A stretch of DNA of 64,000 nt from Eutypa lata (taxonomy: Eukaryota; Ascomycota; Sordariomycetes; Xylariales; Diatrypaceae). The position numbers and the translations under genes were made by a program. Of this stretch, positions 45,359 through 59,235 are shown in pieces (the stretch's first letter is position 1; each line of letters opens with the position of its first letter). Location of the stretch: the NCBI GenBank assembly GCA_022661535.1, contig JAKULF010000021.1:1-64000 (forward strand), read 5' to 3'. The notes under the pieces were generated by a model. That model ran no database searches. It saw nothing but the letters and a program-made list of their open reading frames with translations, and was not told where the DNA came from.

Positions 45359-47452
45359 TCAAAGTAACTTTAACCACCCAGATGGACGGCCACCTCCGCT
45401 CGAGCGTGCAAGTGCAACGACCATGGTCTTATCTCTAGCAACGGGCGCTATCGTCTGGGTCCTTTCATCCCTGATAGCTGGCTTCGTCGCTTGTGCCCAG
45501 GCTGTAAACGTAAACGGCGTCCCATTCTCTGTGCTCTCGCCTTGTGCTTCAATAGTTACTTGAGCCGCTGGAACAACGGAGGAATCCACTGTCACCTCTA
45601 GCTCAGGGAGGCAAGAGGTTGTATCTAGCTGGGCATTAACAGGTACGGTAATAGTCACCCGCAGGTCTATGCGTAAGTTATTATCGCTATCCCCGGGTGA
45701 GACATCGCATCTTGTAATAGCTAGTGCTGGCCTGGGTGCCCTGTGGGCTCGACTCGAGGTCTCTCCTCTCACGACATCAGAGTACAATACGGGTGTCAGA
45801 GGCGGAGGGGTGCGCCTCCGTGTCTTCACCTCGAACGCGTTACCATATCGTAGCAAATTCAAGTCATCGTAGGCTTTGCCAGCAAAAGTCAAATTGACCG
45901 GCATGCCCTTACGTCGCATGATGCCCATGGGCACCGAAACGGTAGGAACGCCTACGTGTCGCAGGGCCCGGTTCCCATTGCTATAGAAAACACCGTTACG
46001 TTTCGCATACGCCGCGCTCTCGTCGACTGAGTCGGCATCTGCTCTCGCGACGTCCCCGGCAGCGGGAAACACCACGCAGTGGCACCCGAGCGAGTCCAGC
46101 CAGTCCTCCAGGAGCAGCTTTCGCATCCCCTCCAGCGCTTTGAGCGCGTCTTCCAGGTGCTCCACTTCGTACAGAGACGGTATCTGGCGTACGTAGTCTT
46201 GGAGCTGGCCGAAGCGGACCGCGTTGTTCCTGTCGAAATTCTGCAGTTCGGGGGCCGTACGCAGCGATTCCGGATAGATGTTGAGCACGTCGCAGGAAAA
46301 GATGTCCGGCATTTCTGGATCTCGGTTCCGGCGCAGGAAGTCGTTCCAGGCGTGAGCGATCATCTGGCCTCGCTCGGTGAAGTGCCAATTGTCGGGGCGT
46401 CTGGGACATCCTTCGGGCAGGAGGTCGGGATTCTCGTACGCGGTGACGACTGGAAAGTCCGGCACAATGATAACCTCGGCGCCTAGAGCCTCCAGGTCCT
46501 TCTTCGCCTGTCCCCAAAGCTCGATGACTTCAGCGCAGGTAGTTATGGGGTCGGCACCCTCGGGCGTCTTACCACCGATATACATCTCGGGAATGGCAAT
46601 CCGCAGGCCAGCGAGCGACGTGCACTGGTTGACTTCGTCAAAAGACCCAGTTTTCCCGGCCCATGGTCTGTCTAGTTTCACAAACGGCTGATCGCGCCAG
46701 AAGTCGCCCTCCGTCACCGGGTCTTCGGCCGCAATGACGTCGAGAAGCCTAGACATATCTCGCATAGTCCGCGTGTGCGGAACCACCACATCGCATGTTA
46801 CATACAGCGGCCAATTCCCGCGGACAGAGAGCCAACCACGCGATGGTGTATACGCAACGAGGGCGTTGTTAGAGGCGGGTGCTCGTCCCGAAGACACCGT
46901 CTCCTCGCCCAAACCAAAGGCCGCAAACGATGACGTCGTAGCTACGGCCGAACCATTCGAAGACCCGGACCAAAATGCAGCAGCTAGGTAGTCCAGGTTA
47001 TAGGGACTCTCAGCACGTCCGTAAATGCCGCGCTGCATGCCCCCGTACGCCATAGATGGCATATTAGTCCGACCTATCAGCACGCCGCCGGCATCGCGGA
47101 CAGCCTGCACGGTGAACGCATCCTCGTTCGCAACGAGATGCTCGAAGGCGGGCGATCCAGCTGCGGCGGTCATACCGCGGACCTTGAAGCTGTCCTTGAC
47201 CGTGTAGGGGATGCCCTCGAGCGGGCGGGTTGGCAAGATCCCGGCTGCTCGGCGATCATCCGACGCAGCGGCCTCCTCAAAGACGGCGTTGTTGAGCACC
47301 GGAATGGCGTTGAGTATCGTCCCCCCGCGGCAGTCATAGGTGCTGATGCGCCGGAGGTAGCGCGCAACTAGCTCTACGCTCGTGAGGGTTTGGTTGGTTA
47401 GAGCTGCTTGGAGCTCGTCGATGGAAGCTTCGACGATGTTGAGATTGGACAT
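45359..47452 (-). CDS. Amidase-signature hydrolase with C-terminal extension
   Basis: An intronless gene of 697 codons. The Ser-Ser-Lys catalytic set of the amidase signature family can be traced: Lys86 in YTVKDSF, the Ser-rich GSSNGS loop (163-168), and the nucleophile at Ser188 in ETVSSGR, where most members have DTGGSIR, so the loop is atypical. The domain ends near residue 550. The last about 130 residues are a beta-rich extension of unknown role. It would hydrolyse a small amide to acid and ammonia. It lies on the same strand as the aldehyde dehydrogenase and may act with it. It shares a 514-bp divergent promoter with the HRI1-like gene. Confidence 0.87.
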   Translation of the reverse strand: MSNLNIVEASIDELQAALTNQTLTSVELVARYLRRISTYDCRGGTILNAIPVLNNAVFEEAAASDDRRAAGILPTRPLEGIPYTVKDSFKVRGMTAAAGSPAFEHLVANEDAFTVQAVRDAGGVLIGRTNMPSMAYGGMQRGIYGRAESPYNLDYLAAAFWSGSSNGSAVATTSSFAAFGLGEETVSSGRAPASNNALVAYTPSRGWLSVRGNWPLYVTCDVVVPHTRTMRDMSRLLDVIAAEDPVTEGDFWRDQPFVKLDRPWAGKTGSFDEVNQCTSLAGLRIAIPEMYIGGKTPEGADPITTCAEVIELWGQAKKDLEALGAEVIIVPDFPVVTAYENPDLLPEGCPRRPDNWHFTERGQMIAHAWNDFLRRNRDPEMPDIFSCDVLNIYPESLRTAPELQNFDRNNAVRFGQLQDYVRQIPSLYEVEHLEDALKALEGMRKLLLEDWLDSLGCHCVVFPAAGDVARADADSVDESAAYAKRNGVFYSNGNRALRHVGVPTVSVPMGIMRRKGMPVNLTFAGKAYDDLNLLRYGNAFEVKTRRRTPPPLTPVLYSDVVRGETSSRAHRAPRPALAITRCDVSPGDSDNNLRIDLRVTITVPVNAQLDTTSCLPELEVTVDSSVVPAAQVTIEAQGESTENGTPFTFTAWAQATKPAIRDERTQTIAPVARDKTMVVALARSSGGGRPSGWLKLL

Positions 47453-47966
47453 GATGGTATGATGTTTTGTCAGGAATGTATTTAGTTAGCTACCTACTTA
47501 CAATCTGCCTGCCGCAATCCATACAATACAATGCTGTGTGGCTCGGCCGGGCTGACGGGACATATCAATGAAGCACTCGTCAAGGTTGTTCGGCTTGTGG
47601 CGGCCTACTCTGATTCCGGTTTCGGGGAGGTATACTTGACCTATCCAAACCTCCCCTCACTCCGACGCGTGAACCAAAGCATCCCCAAGCATCCAGAGTG
47701 TTGTGGTGGGGGACGTATGGGCATGTAGGATCGTGTAAGGGTGTACAGCGGGACCGGGGGACCACTTATTTAGTCTAGGCGTCTACATCATAAGGGGGGA
47801 TCTAGGCAGGTAGATGAAGCTACCGGGGCTCTTACATAAGAATATGTTTCACTGTCTTTTTGAGATGTCCGTCCGAACTTGAACTTGGTGTATACCGATA
47901 CTTGAAGCTCTTCTCTTTGGCTCTTGTAATTTACTTCTTTTTTCTTCTTCGGAGCAAACAGAAAAG
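47453..47966. promoter_or_regulatory. Divergent promoter between amidase and HRI1-like gene
   Basis: The 514 bp lie between two outward-facing start codons. A pyrimidine-rich tract precedes the HRI1-like start (47,930-47,950). Small open frames here have no coding character. Confidence 0.4.
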
Positions 47967-48721
47967 ATGGTTATCAAAGCTACCCCTCAAATCCTCCAGA
48001 GAGTCAGTGTGCGTTGGCTACCAGCCCCAGCATACGAGGACTCGAACACAGTCGCCCTTAATGTTAGTGGGTACTTCTTAGACTTGCGTGTGGCGATAGC
48101 AGATGGTTCATTGCAATGGAGCCGTGCCGGTGAGCGCAAACAGATCGCGACAAGCCCATGTAAGCTAAACCCAAGCAAGACACATGCGATATTGATCGTG
48201 AAGCGGTAAGGACCTGACGAGGTGAGACAGTGACGTTCCAGTGGACCCGAATCATTGATTCCACGGGGAGCTCCCAAGCAGACGATGCCAAGTTCAAAAC
48301 GCTGCCGAATGGCGACGACCTTGAATATGGCGAGTTCAACCAAGACGGTACCTCCGTGCCCTACGAGGAGGTCTGGCGCGACGTGACCAATGAGGTATCC
48401 GTTGACGGAGATGATTGTGCATGGATACTTCAGAGTGTTGATGGCAGTAGCTTTCTCGGGAAAGTAGGGGGCATTTACATGGGAATGAGCAGGACCGAAG
48501 ATGGTCGCTTCGGGGTCAGGAAGGAGGTCTGCGACAAGACAACTGGAAGCTGGAAGATTGAATTCGAGAGTGGTCCCGTCGCTGACATCCCCCGAGCGAT
48601 GGATGTTATTCCATCAGAGCCTCAGCTCAAACCCATGGCGACTACGCCGGGGGACAAGGGTCACGCGTTGTCTGGACATGAGTATGTAATCCGTGGGATC
48701 GCCATCGCACCTTGGCAGTAG
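47967..48721 (+). CDS. HRI1-family protein
   Basis: Two exons (47967-48159, 48231-48721) encode 227 residues. The protein has the two-part beta-barrel pattern of fungal HRI1 proteins: an N-terminal half with SVRWLPAP and a sheet-rich stretch, then FQWTRIID, LPNGDDLEYGEF and PYEEVWRDV, which are conserved family words. The yeast HRI1 product is a small soluble protein of unsettled function. The intron (GTAAGC...GACAG, phase 1) is 71 bp. The family is recognised from conserved words alone, so a more distant lipocalin-like protein remains possible. Confidence 0.75.
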
Positions 48722-48995
48722 GGAGTTAGGTAGTTAGTAGCTCATGCGCGTAGCATCTTCCAGGTATCAACGAACGTTAGATTCGAGCATCATTCTGTCT
48801 ATACAACCCTTCTATCGTTTCCGCAGTCGGTTTTTATTAATTATCAACGCTAAAAATGTTTTAACGCGCCGTGACGTAACTTCTACGACCTCGATTATCG
48901 TTTGAACTGAATCGTGTGTGGTCTGATGCAACGGAAATTCGCTAGCGTCGGATGCTCGCTAGCGCAAGCGACATCAGCCCCCCTCCTAAAATACC
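48722..48995. other. Flank between HRI1-like gene and the second large element
   Basis: Normal composition falls gradually to AT-rich. Near 48,940-48,980 there are two GCTAGCG words. No gene was recognised. Confidence 0.4.
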
Positions 48996-49175
48996 CCTTA
49001 ATTATCTTAATAACTGCAGGTAATAGGTAATGAAAGTATCATAATAATAAAATAAAAATAAAGGTATAATTATAGTTGTTTTTTTTAAATATCTCTTTGT
49101 TAAGCTAAGTAATAAGAAAACTTATTTAATAATTAAATTACGTAATTTATTTATATTTAATTAAATTACTCGTCG
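48995..49175 (-). repeat. Left terminal repeat of the second element
   Basis: It matches 59,236-59,410 (for example AAATATCTCTTT and AAGCTAAGTAATAAG). Its outer (left) part is nearly unmutated, while its inner part is heavily C-to-T changed. Confidence 0.65.
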
Positions 49176-52100
49176 GCGATTATCGCGTTAATAAAACGAA
49201 AAAAATAAAAATTAAAAATCTTTATTAATTATATAATATATATAATTTTCGTAATTTATATTAATTTTAAATAATTTTAATAATTTAATATTATTTAAAC
49301 TTATTATTATTTTTAAAGTTTTATTTTAATCGATTTTTATAAAAATTAAAAATTAATAATATTTAATTTATTAATAATTAATAAAAAATTATAAAAATTT
49401 AAAAGTTTTATAAAAATCATTATAATTTTTTTATATAAAAATAAAAACAAAATCGATTATTTAATATAATAAATGTTAATTATAATATTTAATATTAATA
49501 TAATCTTTTTAATAATCGAAAAGTTTATTTTTTTATTAAAATTATTAATTTATTTTTTAATAATTTTAACGATTTTATTTTAATTATAAAAAATAAACGT
49601 TTTAATTAATCGAATTTTAATAATAAATTCTTTAATATTAACGATTTTTTTCTTTAATATAACGAATTTTTTCTTTTATTTTTTAAATTAAATAATAAAA
49701 TTAATAATACTTTTATTAATTAAATTTAATTTATTTAAATAATTTTTATTAATAATTTTTTATTAATTTATAAATACTTTTTAATTCGATATTTTTTTAC
49801 GTAATATATTTATTTAAAAATTTTAATAAATAATTATAAACTTTTTATAATTAATATAATATTTACGAAATAAAATATTTAACTTTTTATATTTTATAAT
49901 AATAAAATCGTTAAATATTTTTTTAATAATTTATTAATTTTTAAGATTTCGGCTTTTTTTATATAAAATAATAACATCGTTAATTAACTTTTTAATTTTA
50001 TTTAATATTTAATTTATATATAAATTTAATAAAATTATTTAACTTTTTAACTTTTTATATTTATATATTAAAATATTATTATTTTTAATTAAAGTATTAA
50101 TATTTTTAAATAATTAAAAAAAAGATTTTTCGTATTTATCGTTTAAAATAATAATATAAATATAAATTTTTTTTATAAATTTTTTTATTTTATCGATTAA
50201 ATTATTTATATTATCGTTAAATAATAATTTTTTATTATTTAAAAATAATTTTAATTTTAATTTAATAATATAATTATTTAAATTTTATTATTTTTTTAAA
50301 AAATCTTATAATTATAACGTAATAAAATAATTTTTTAAAATAAAAATATTATTTATTATATTATTAATTTTATTAATTAATTTATTTAAAGAATTTATTT
50401 AAACTTAATTTAAATTATTTTATTAACTTTAAATTTAATTATTAAATTTTAATTTTTAATTTAATATTAATTTTTAATTTAACTTTAATTATAATTCGTA
50501 TTTTTTTTAAAACTTAAAATTCGTAATAATTTTTAAAATCTTCGTATTAAACTTTAAATATAAATAAAAAAATTTAATAAATATATTTAAAACTTTATAT
50601 TTAAACGAATCGTTAATAATTATTATTTTTTTAATAAAAAATACTTAAATAACTTTTATATTTTTAATTTTTAAATATAATATATTTAATTATACGTATT
50701 AATAAACTTTTTAATTTATAAAAAAAAATACATTAAAAAAAATATTACTTTAATATAAAAATAACTTTTTATAATAACTTATCGAAAATTATATTTATAA
50801 ATATTATTTTTTATTATAATTTATATAATTATTAATAATTTTAATTATATACATTATTTAATTAAATTATAATATATAATTATTTAATTTTTATTTAATT
50901 ATTATCGTTTTTTTTATTTAAATTAAAAACGATTAAATAAAGATTAATATAAATTATTAAATTATTTAATTTAACTTAAATTATAAAATTTTAAACTTTT
51001 CGAAATTTAATTTAAAAAATACCTTTAATATAATTAATTAAATAATTTTCTTTAAAAAATAATAATTTTTTATTTAAAGCTTTTAAACGAATAATATAAA
51101 ATATAATTAATTAACTTATATTAAAAATAAAAATAAAATTATTATTAATTTTTTTTAATTAATTTAAAATATTAATATAAATAAAATATAAACTTTAATA
51201 TATATAATTTCTTTTAATTATTAAACGTAATAATAATTTAAATTCGTTTTTTATTATTTAAATAAATTATATTTATTTTAATAATAAAAATTACGATATT
51301 AATTTTCTTTAATTTTATAAACGTTAATATTATTTTTTTAAAAAGTATTTTAAATAATAAAATCGTTAAATTAATAAAAATCTTATAAATTTTAATCTTT
51401 ACGATTTAAATAATTAATATTAATTATTTAAAAGTTAAATATTTAAAAAATTAAAAATTAAATATCGAAAAAATAAAGTTAAAAAAAATTAATTAAAAAG
51501 AAATTATAAAAAATTAAATTATTAAAAAGATTATTAAAAATAAGTTAATTATTAAATAAAACTAATAAAATAAACGCATTAATAATAATATAAAAAAGTA
51601 TATAATTTTTAAAAAATATTTTTTATATATTAATTATTTATTTTTTTAATTTTTTTTAATAATATTAATTAAAAATAAATAAAATAATTATAAAAAAATA
51701 ATAATAATATAAAAAAATATAATTAAAAAACGTAATATTTATTATTTCGATTTTGTATTTATTACTTATATTATTTAATTAAAAATTACCTTTTAACTTT
51801 TTAATTTAAAACTTAAAATTTATTTTTTTTTAAATATAAAATATTTAAATTAATCGTTTTTATTAATATCTTTTTTATTTATTTCATAATCGTACTTTTT
51901 TATTAATATATAATATTAAATAAAATATTTTATTTAAAACGTTTAAAATTATTAATATAAACTTTATAAAATTTACTTTTTTTAATAAAGTTAATAACTT
52001 TTATTAAAATATTAAATATAACTTAATATATTTTTAATAATTTAATTTAAATAAATAATAATTTTAAAGCTTTAAAATCATTATTTAAATTAAGTTTAAA

Positions 52101-55100
52101 TTTATTTTTTTAAAATTATTATATTTATTAATTTTAATTTTTAATGTATTTTTATATTTAATTTTTCTTTTAATATTTATATATAATATTTAAATTTTAA
52201 TATATATTTTTATTTATTAAAAATCTTTATATCGTTAATTTATATTTTTCTTATTAATTAATATATTTTTCTTTTTTATTAAATTTATTAATAATAATTA
52301 TTAAATCGTTATAACTTAAAATTTCGATTATAAATTTTATCTTTTAATTAAATATAATTTATAAAAACGATAAATTATAATTTTTTATTATTCGTAAATT
52401 AATTTTAATAAATATTTTAAATAAAACATTAAGTTATTTATTTAATTCTTTATATTTAACATTAAATATTTATTTATATAATTAAATAATAATTAATTTA
52501 ATTATTTTTTTAATTATTTTATAAAATTATTTTAAATAAATTAAATTATAAATAAATTTCGATTTTTAATAATTAAAAAATACCTTAATTAAAAAGTATT
52601 TAAAATGATTATTATTATTAATATATATTTATTAAAAGCATTCGAAAATATTATATAAAAATTTTTAAAATTTAAAAACGTTAAATTAAAATACTTTATT
52701 AATTATTATTTTAAATGCAAATCGAATAAAATAATTAATTATTATTAATATATATTTAACTTTATTTATTTTAATAAAAGCAAAAAGGTTTATAAAATTT
52801 ATATTAATTAAGCTTTATAACTTTATTAAAATTATTTATTTTAATTTAACGATTAAAAGAAATTTCGATTCGATTTCGTTATATATATAATAACGTTAAT
52901 AATGTTTAATAATATTTAAATATTATATAAGTTATTAAAAATTATAAATTAAATTTTTTAAAATAATTATTATAATATAATAATTATATTTATTATATAT
53001 TTATAAAAAAGTTAAATTAATTTTATTAAATAAAATATATTTTATTATATTATTATTACTTTTTAATTAAAATAAAAAGTTATTAATAATATAATATTTA
53101 ATTATATTTTTAATAAATAAACGTTATTAATTAAAAATAAATTATTTAATAAATTTAAATTTTAAAATTAAATAACGAATTAAATCGTTATATTATTTAA
53201 TCTTTATATATAACTTTATAAATAAATTAAAAATTCGTTTAACTTTTATTATATTAATTATAAAATTATTATTATTTAATAATTCGAAAAAAAAATAATA
53301 TATAAATTAATAAAAAATTAAATTAATTAAAAGATTTCTTTTAAATTTATTTTATAATTAATATAATAAAAAAAAAGCTTTTTAATATTAAATTTAATAA
53401 TTAATTAATAAATAAATTCGATTAATTTTAAAAATTCGTTTATAATTTTAATAATTTTAATAATATTTAATTTATAATAAATAATAAATTAATATTTATT
53501 TAATTTTTCGATTTAAATAAAAAATTTTTTATATATATTTACTTTTATATTAAATATTTAAAAAAAGTTTAAATAATTAATATATAATATAATAAAATAA
53601 AGTAATTTAATTATTATTTATTTATATTTAATTAAGCATTTAATAATTTTTAAAGTTTTTTTTTCTTTAATAATATATTTAATTTTTATATTTAAAAACT
53701 TAAATAAGAAAAACATTAAAATATTAATTAAAAGTATTAATATATTTATTATAACGATTTTTATTAATTAATTAATAAATTAAAAAAAAATTTCTTTTGC
53801 TTTTATTAACGATATATTAATCGTTAAATAATATTATCGATTAATATTTAAATTTTTAATAATTCGCTTTTAAATTTTATAACATATAATAATAAATATT
53901 TATTTTTAAGCTTTTTTTTAAAAAAAAAGTTTTAAAATAATTTTTCGTTATATTAATTCTTTTTTAAAAAAAGTTTTTTTTTTAAATAAATTCGATATAA
54001 ACGTTTTTAAAAATTATAATAAAATTTATATAATTAAATATATAAATACGTAAATAAAAAGTTAAATAAAGAAATTTCTTTAATTTCTTTTAATTTTTAA
54101 AATAATTTTCGATTAAAAATTAATTTTTAAATCGATTTCGATGTTTATTTAATAATTAAATCTTTTTTTAAAAAAGTTTAAATTTTAAAGCTTTAATTAA
54201 ATTTATAAATAAAAAAGTTTTTTTAAATAATATATTAATAAATATAAAGTTTAAATAAGAAAAATAATAATAATAAAAGAAATTAAATATTTTATTAAAA
54301 CTTTTAACGAAAATGTTATAATCGTTAATAAATACATTAAAAAAATACTTTAATCGAAATAATAATTTATTAATATAAATAATATCGGTTTTTAAATTTT
54401 CGTTTTATTAAATAATAATTATTTTTTAAATTTTAAATTATTTAAAGTATAATATATATACGTTAATTTAATTATTTTTTATAATATTTAAATATTAAAT
54501 TATTAATTATTAAAATTAATAAATAAAGTTTTAAATTAATTAATTTTTTAAATATTAATTAATTAATATTTATAAAAAACGTTATTTTAATTAAAAATCT
54601 TATATTTTTTTTAAAATAAAATATTAAATATATTATTTCGATTATAAACCGGTTATTAAAGTTTAATCGTAACGAAATTAATTAATGTATAATTTTAAAT
54701 AATTTAACGATTTTCGTTTTTTTTTAATAAAAATTAAAAATATACATTTTATTTATTTAACTTTAAGTATATAAATTTAATTTTTTTTATTTAAAAATAA
54801 ACTTTATTAATAAACTTTTTTTTATTAAAAGTATATTTAAGTTATTTTAATCGAAAAAGCTTAATATTTTTATTAATAATAATAAAATACTTAATTAAAT
54901 TTATATTTTAAATATCGTTAAGCGATTTAATAAAATAATCGTATTAAATATAATATAATCGTTTAATTAAAGCTTATTTTTTTAATATATTAATTATTAA
55001 TTTAATAATAATTTCGGATTTATTAAATTAATCGTTAATTATAAATTAAAAATTATTTAATAAAAGTTTTTATTATAATTTTTAATTTATAATTAATTAT

Positions 55101-57345
55101 TTCGGATTTATTTAAATTATAATTCGAAATCGAAAAGTTATAATAAAAGATTTAATAATAATTTTATAAAAATAAATTTATAATTTTAATTTATATAAAT
55201 TTAAATTTATATTAATTATACGTAATATTTTTTTTTCGTTTTTTAAATAAAGTTTAAAACTTTTTTTAAAGCTTTTATTATATAATATAATATTAAAAAC
55301 TAATATTTTATTATTAATACCGTTTAAAGTTAAATTAATATTACTTTAATTATTAATAATATTTATAAAGAAATATAATAATATAAAAAATAAATTTATT
55401 ATTAATTTCGTTTAATATAAAATTTTTAAATTTTAAGTAAAATAATCGAAATTATAATATATAATATAAAAAATAAAAAATAAAAATAAATTATTATTAA
55501 AAAGAATTATTATCGTTTTTTTTATTAATAATTTCGATTTTAAATTAAAAAAAAACAATTAAAACAAATTTATTAAATTTATTTTTTAATATATAAAAAA
55601 AAAGTATTTAAATAAATATTTAAATTTAATCGTCGACATTTAAATATAAATTAAAAATTTAATTTATAATTTATAAATTCGTTTTTAATAAACTTCGTTT
55701 AATAAAAATAAACGTAACGAAAGTAATAATATAACGATTTATTTTTCTTTTTAAATTAAAAAATTAAAAGTAAAAAATTAACGATATAAAAAAATTCGAA
55801 ATAATAATAATAAATTTAATAAATATAATTCGTTTTAATCGAACTTAAATAATAATATTATAAATTATAAAACTATAATTTATAAAAGCTTAATTTTATT
55901 TTAAATTTCTTTTTAATTTTTTAATTAAATTTAATATTTTCGAGTTTATATAATAACGTATTTAACGATATTAAATAATTTCTTTATTAATTTACGATAA
56001 TATTTAATTTTTTTTTTAAAATTTAAATCGTTATTATTTAAAAAATTATTATCTTTTACGTTAAATAACTTTAAGTTTACATTTTTTATAAAAGTTAATT
56101 AAATTATTTTTTTTTAAATTAATTTTTTTTTATTAAAATTAAATTAATCGTAATTATAAGTTTTATTAAAAAAATATAAAATTATTTATTAATTTTAATA
56201 AAAATAAAACATTTAATTTTAAAATTAATATTAACGAAATTTCGTTATAATTAACTTTTATTTAATAATAAATTATAAAACTTATTTATATTTATAATAA
56301 AAGCTTTAATTATTAATAAAATATTATTAATAATAAAAGAAAAAATTACGTAATAATTAATTAAAAAAATATTATTATCGATTATTTTTAACTTATATTT
56401 CTTTTAAAATTCGAGCTTTTTAAATTTTAATTTAATAACGATATTATAATTAATTAACTTTAAAAAAGATTTATAATTAATAAAACATTTATATATAAAT
56501 ATATCGTTTATTTCTTTATTAATAAATTCGAAAAGAATTTAATTATTATTATTTTTAACTTTATTAATAAAGTTAAATTTATTTATATTAATATATATAT
56601 AAGTAAAGTATAATATAAATATTAAAAAACGATATTTTAATAATACTTTAAGTTTATATTTCTTTATAAATAACTTAAGTTATTTATTAAGTTAAGCTTT
56701 TATAATTAAGTTTTAATTTAAAAATTATTTTTAAATAATGTTTAAAAAAAGAATTATACGAAATAAATTATTTATATCGATTTAATTTTTAACGTAATCT
56801 TTATATACGCGAATCGAAATTATATTACTTTATTTTTATAATTTTATAATTTTTTTATATATATAAAATTTAATATTTATTAAGCTTTATATAAAATCGT
56901 TTATATTTATAAAATTAAAATTAAAAAAATTAATTTTTTTTAATTTAAATAATAATTTATAAGAATTTATTAAATTATATTAAAACTTAATTAATAAATT
57001 AAATAAAGAAAATCGTCGATTTAAAATAAGTTTTCGTTAAAGTATACTTTTATTTTTATTGATATTTATATATAAAAAAGATATTATAAATTAAGTTTTT
57101 TATATAAACTTAATAATAAAAAAAAATAACGATTTTTTAATAATATTTAATAATTTTTTATTTAAATTATTTATATATTTATTTAAATTAAAAAGTTTTT
57201 ATAATTTTTTTTTAATTATATAATTAGTTTTTACATTAATGAATTTTAATGCTTTTTTAAATTTTAACGATTTTAAGATTAATTTATTATAATTATAAAT
57301 ATTTTAAATTTAACGAATAATTTAAAATAATTAATTTAAGTATAA

Positions 57346-57387
57346 ATAATTAAAAGATACGTATTTTTTATAATTATAATTATAATA
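57346..57387 (-). pseudogene. Remnant of gag CCHC zinc knuckle, second element
   Basis: On the minus strand the spacing C-x2-C-x4-H-x4-C is exact, with Tyr at each of the four ligand positions (TGY or CAY changed to TAY). The spacer residues (YN, then a Lys pair before the His position, then VS) are typical of gag knuckles. Tyr-rich chance matches are possible in AT-only DNA. Confidence 0.45.
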
Positions 57388-59235
57388 TACGAAAATAAAG
57401 TATATTTTATTTTTATAATTATTAAAGTTACGTCGAATTTATTAAATAAAAAAAATAATTATACTTTTTTAATTAAAAAAACTTAAACTTTATTAATCGT
57501 TATTTTATTTACTTCGTTAATTAATTTATTACGTTTATATATTTATTAAAAATGTTTAAATCGAATATATTTATTATAATAATTAATATATTTATTCGTT
57601 ATATTAAACGTTTAAAATAAATATAAATTTAAAAGTTTTTAATAATAAAATAATTAAAGTTTAAAATTATTAATTTTTTTATATAATCGAAATTATTTTA
57701 TTTTCTTTTATTTTTTTAATTATTATTTTTAATTTATAAATCGTATTTTTAATCGTTAATTTAATTCTTTTAATATATTTTTTAACTTTATTAATAAAGT
57801 TATTTTTTTAATTTAATATTATTTTATAAAAAATAATAATGTTTTTTATATTATAAAACGTATAACGTTTATTTATTTTATTAATATCGTTAATTTTATT
57901 TTTAATAAATAAACGATTAATAATTTTATTTTATAAAATCTTATTTTTATAATTTTTATTTAAATATATATATTTATATATTTAATTTTAAAGCTTTATT
58001 AATTAACGATTATTAACTTTTTAAAAAAGCTTATTAATTCGTTTTATAAAAATAAAAAGCTTTTTTTTTAATTAACGTTTAAAATTATTAATCTTTAAAA
58101 TAAATTCGATATTATTCGTTTTTATTTAAATAAAAAGTTTTTTATTAAAATTAAATTTTAAGAAATTATATTTTATTTATTTAAATTTAAAAAGTTATAA
58201 ATATTAAAACTTTATATTACTTCGTAAATTATTCTTAAATAAAGAACGAAATTTAATCTTTTTAATTTCTTTTTTTATCGTAAAGTTTAATTTCTTTATA
58301 TATAACTTTAAATTATTAATATACTTTTTAAAAGTTTTTTTTAAAAGTTTTTTAAATATAAATTAATTCATTTTAATAATAAATAATTTAAAAATTAATA
58401 AAGTATTATTAAAGATTAATATAAAAGTTAATAAAATTATCGATTTAAAAGTTAATTTTAAAAAATTAATAAATTAAATTATTAATTCGGAAATAATTAA
58501 AGTATTTTCGTACTTTTTAATTATTTATATAAACTTTTTAACTTTAATTAAATACTTTAAAATAACGTATAATGCTTTAATTAAAATCGTTTTAAATTTA
58601 AAATTTATAACGAAAGTTATAATATATATAATAAAAAAAATAATAATTTATATAATTATTTAAATAATTAATAATTTAATTTATAATAATTAATAATTAT
58701 AATTTTTTTTAATTAAAAAATAAAAAATATTAAATTATTTTAATAAAAATAAAATAAATAATAATTTAAAATAAATAAATAAAAGTTTTTAAAAACGATT
58801 AAATTAATTTAATATATAAATAAAATAAAAAGTATTATACGAACTTAAAATAACGTAAATTAATATTAAAAAAAAACTTAAATTAAAAATTTAATTTTTA
58901 TTTATAATAAATATATTTTATTTTAAAAAGAAAAAAAAAATTCGATTTTCTTTCGTTTTTTTAAATTATAATAATTAAATATATAAATAACTTTTAATTA
59001 TTATAAAATAATAAATCTTTTAATAAAAAAATAAAAAAATAAATAAATATAATTTTTAATTAATTTAAAATATAAATTAATTTAATTAATTAAAGAAATT
59101 ATATAAAATTAAAAGATTTAATACGAAAATAAAAATAATAATTTTAATACTTTTTTAAATAATTAAAAAGTAATTAAAATATAAATATTTTATTTAATTT
59201 TTAAATAATAAAATAAATTTTTAAAACGATTCGTA

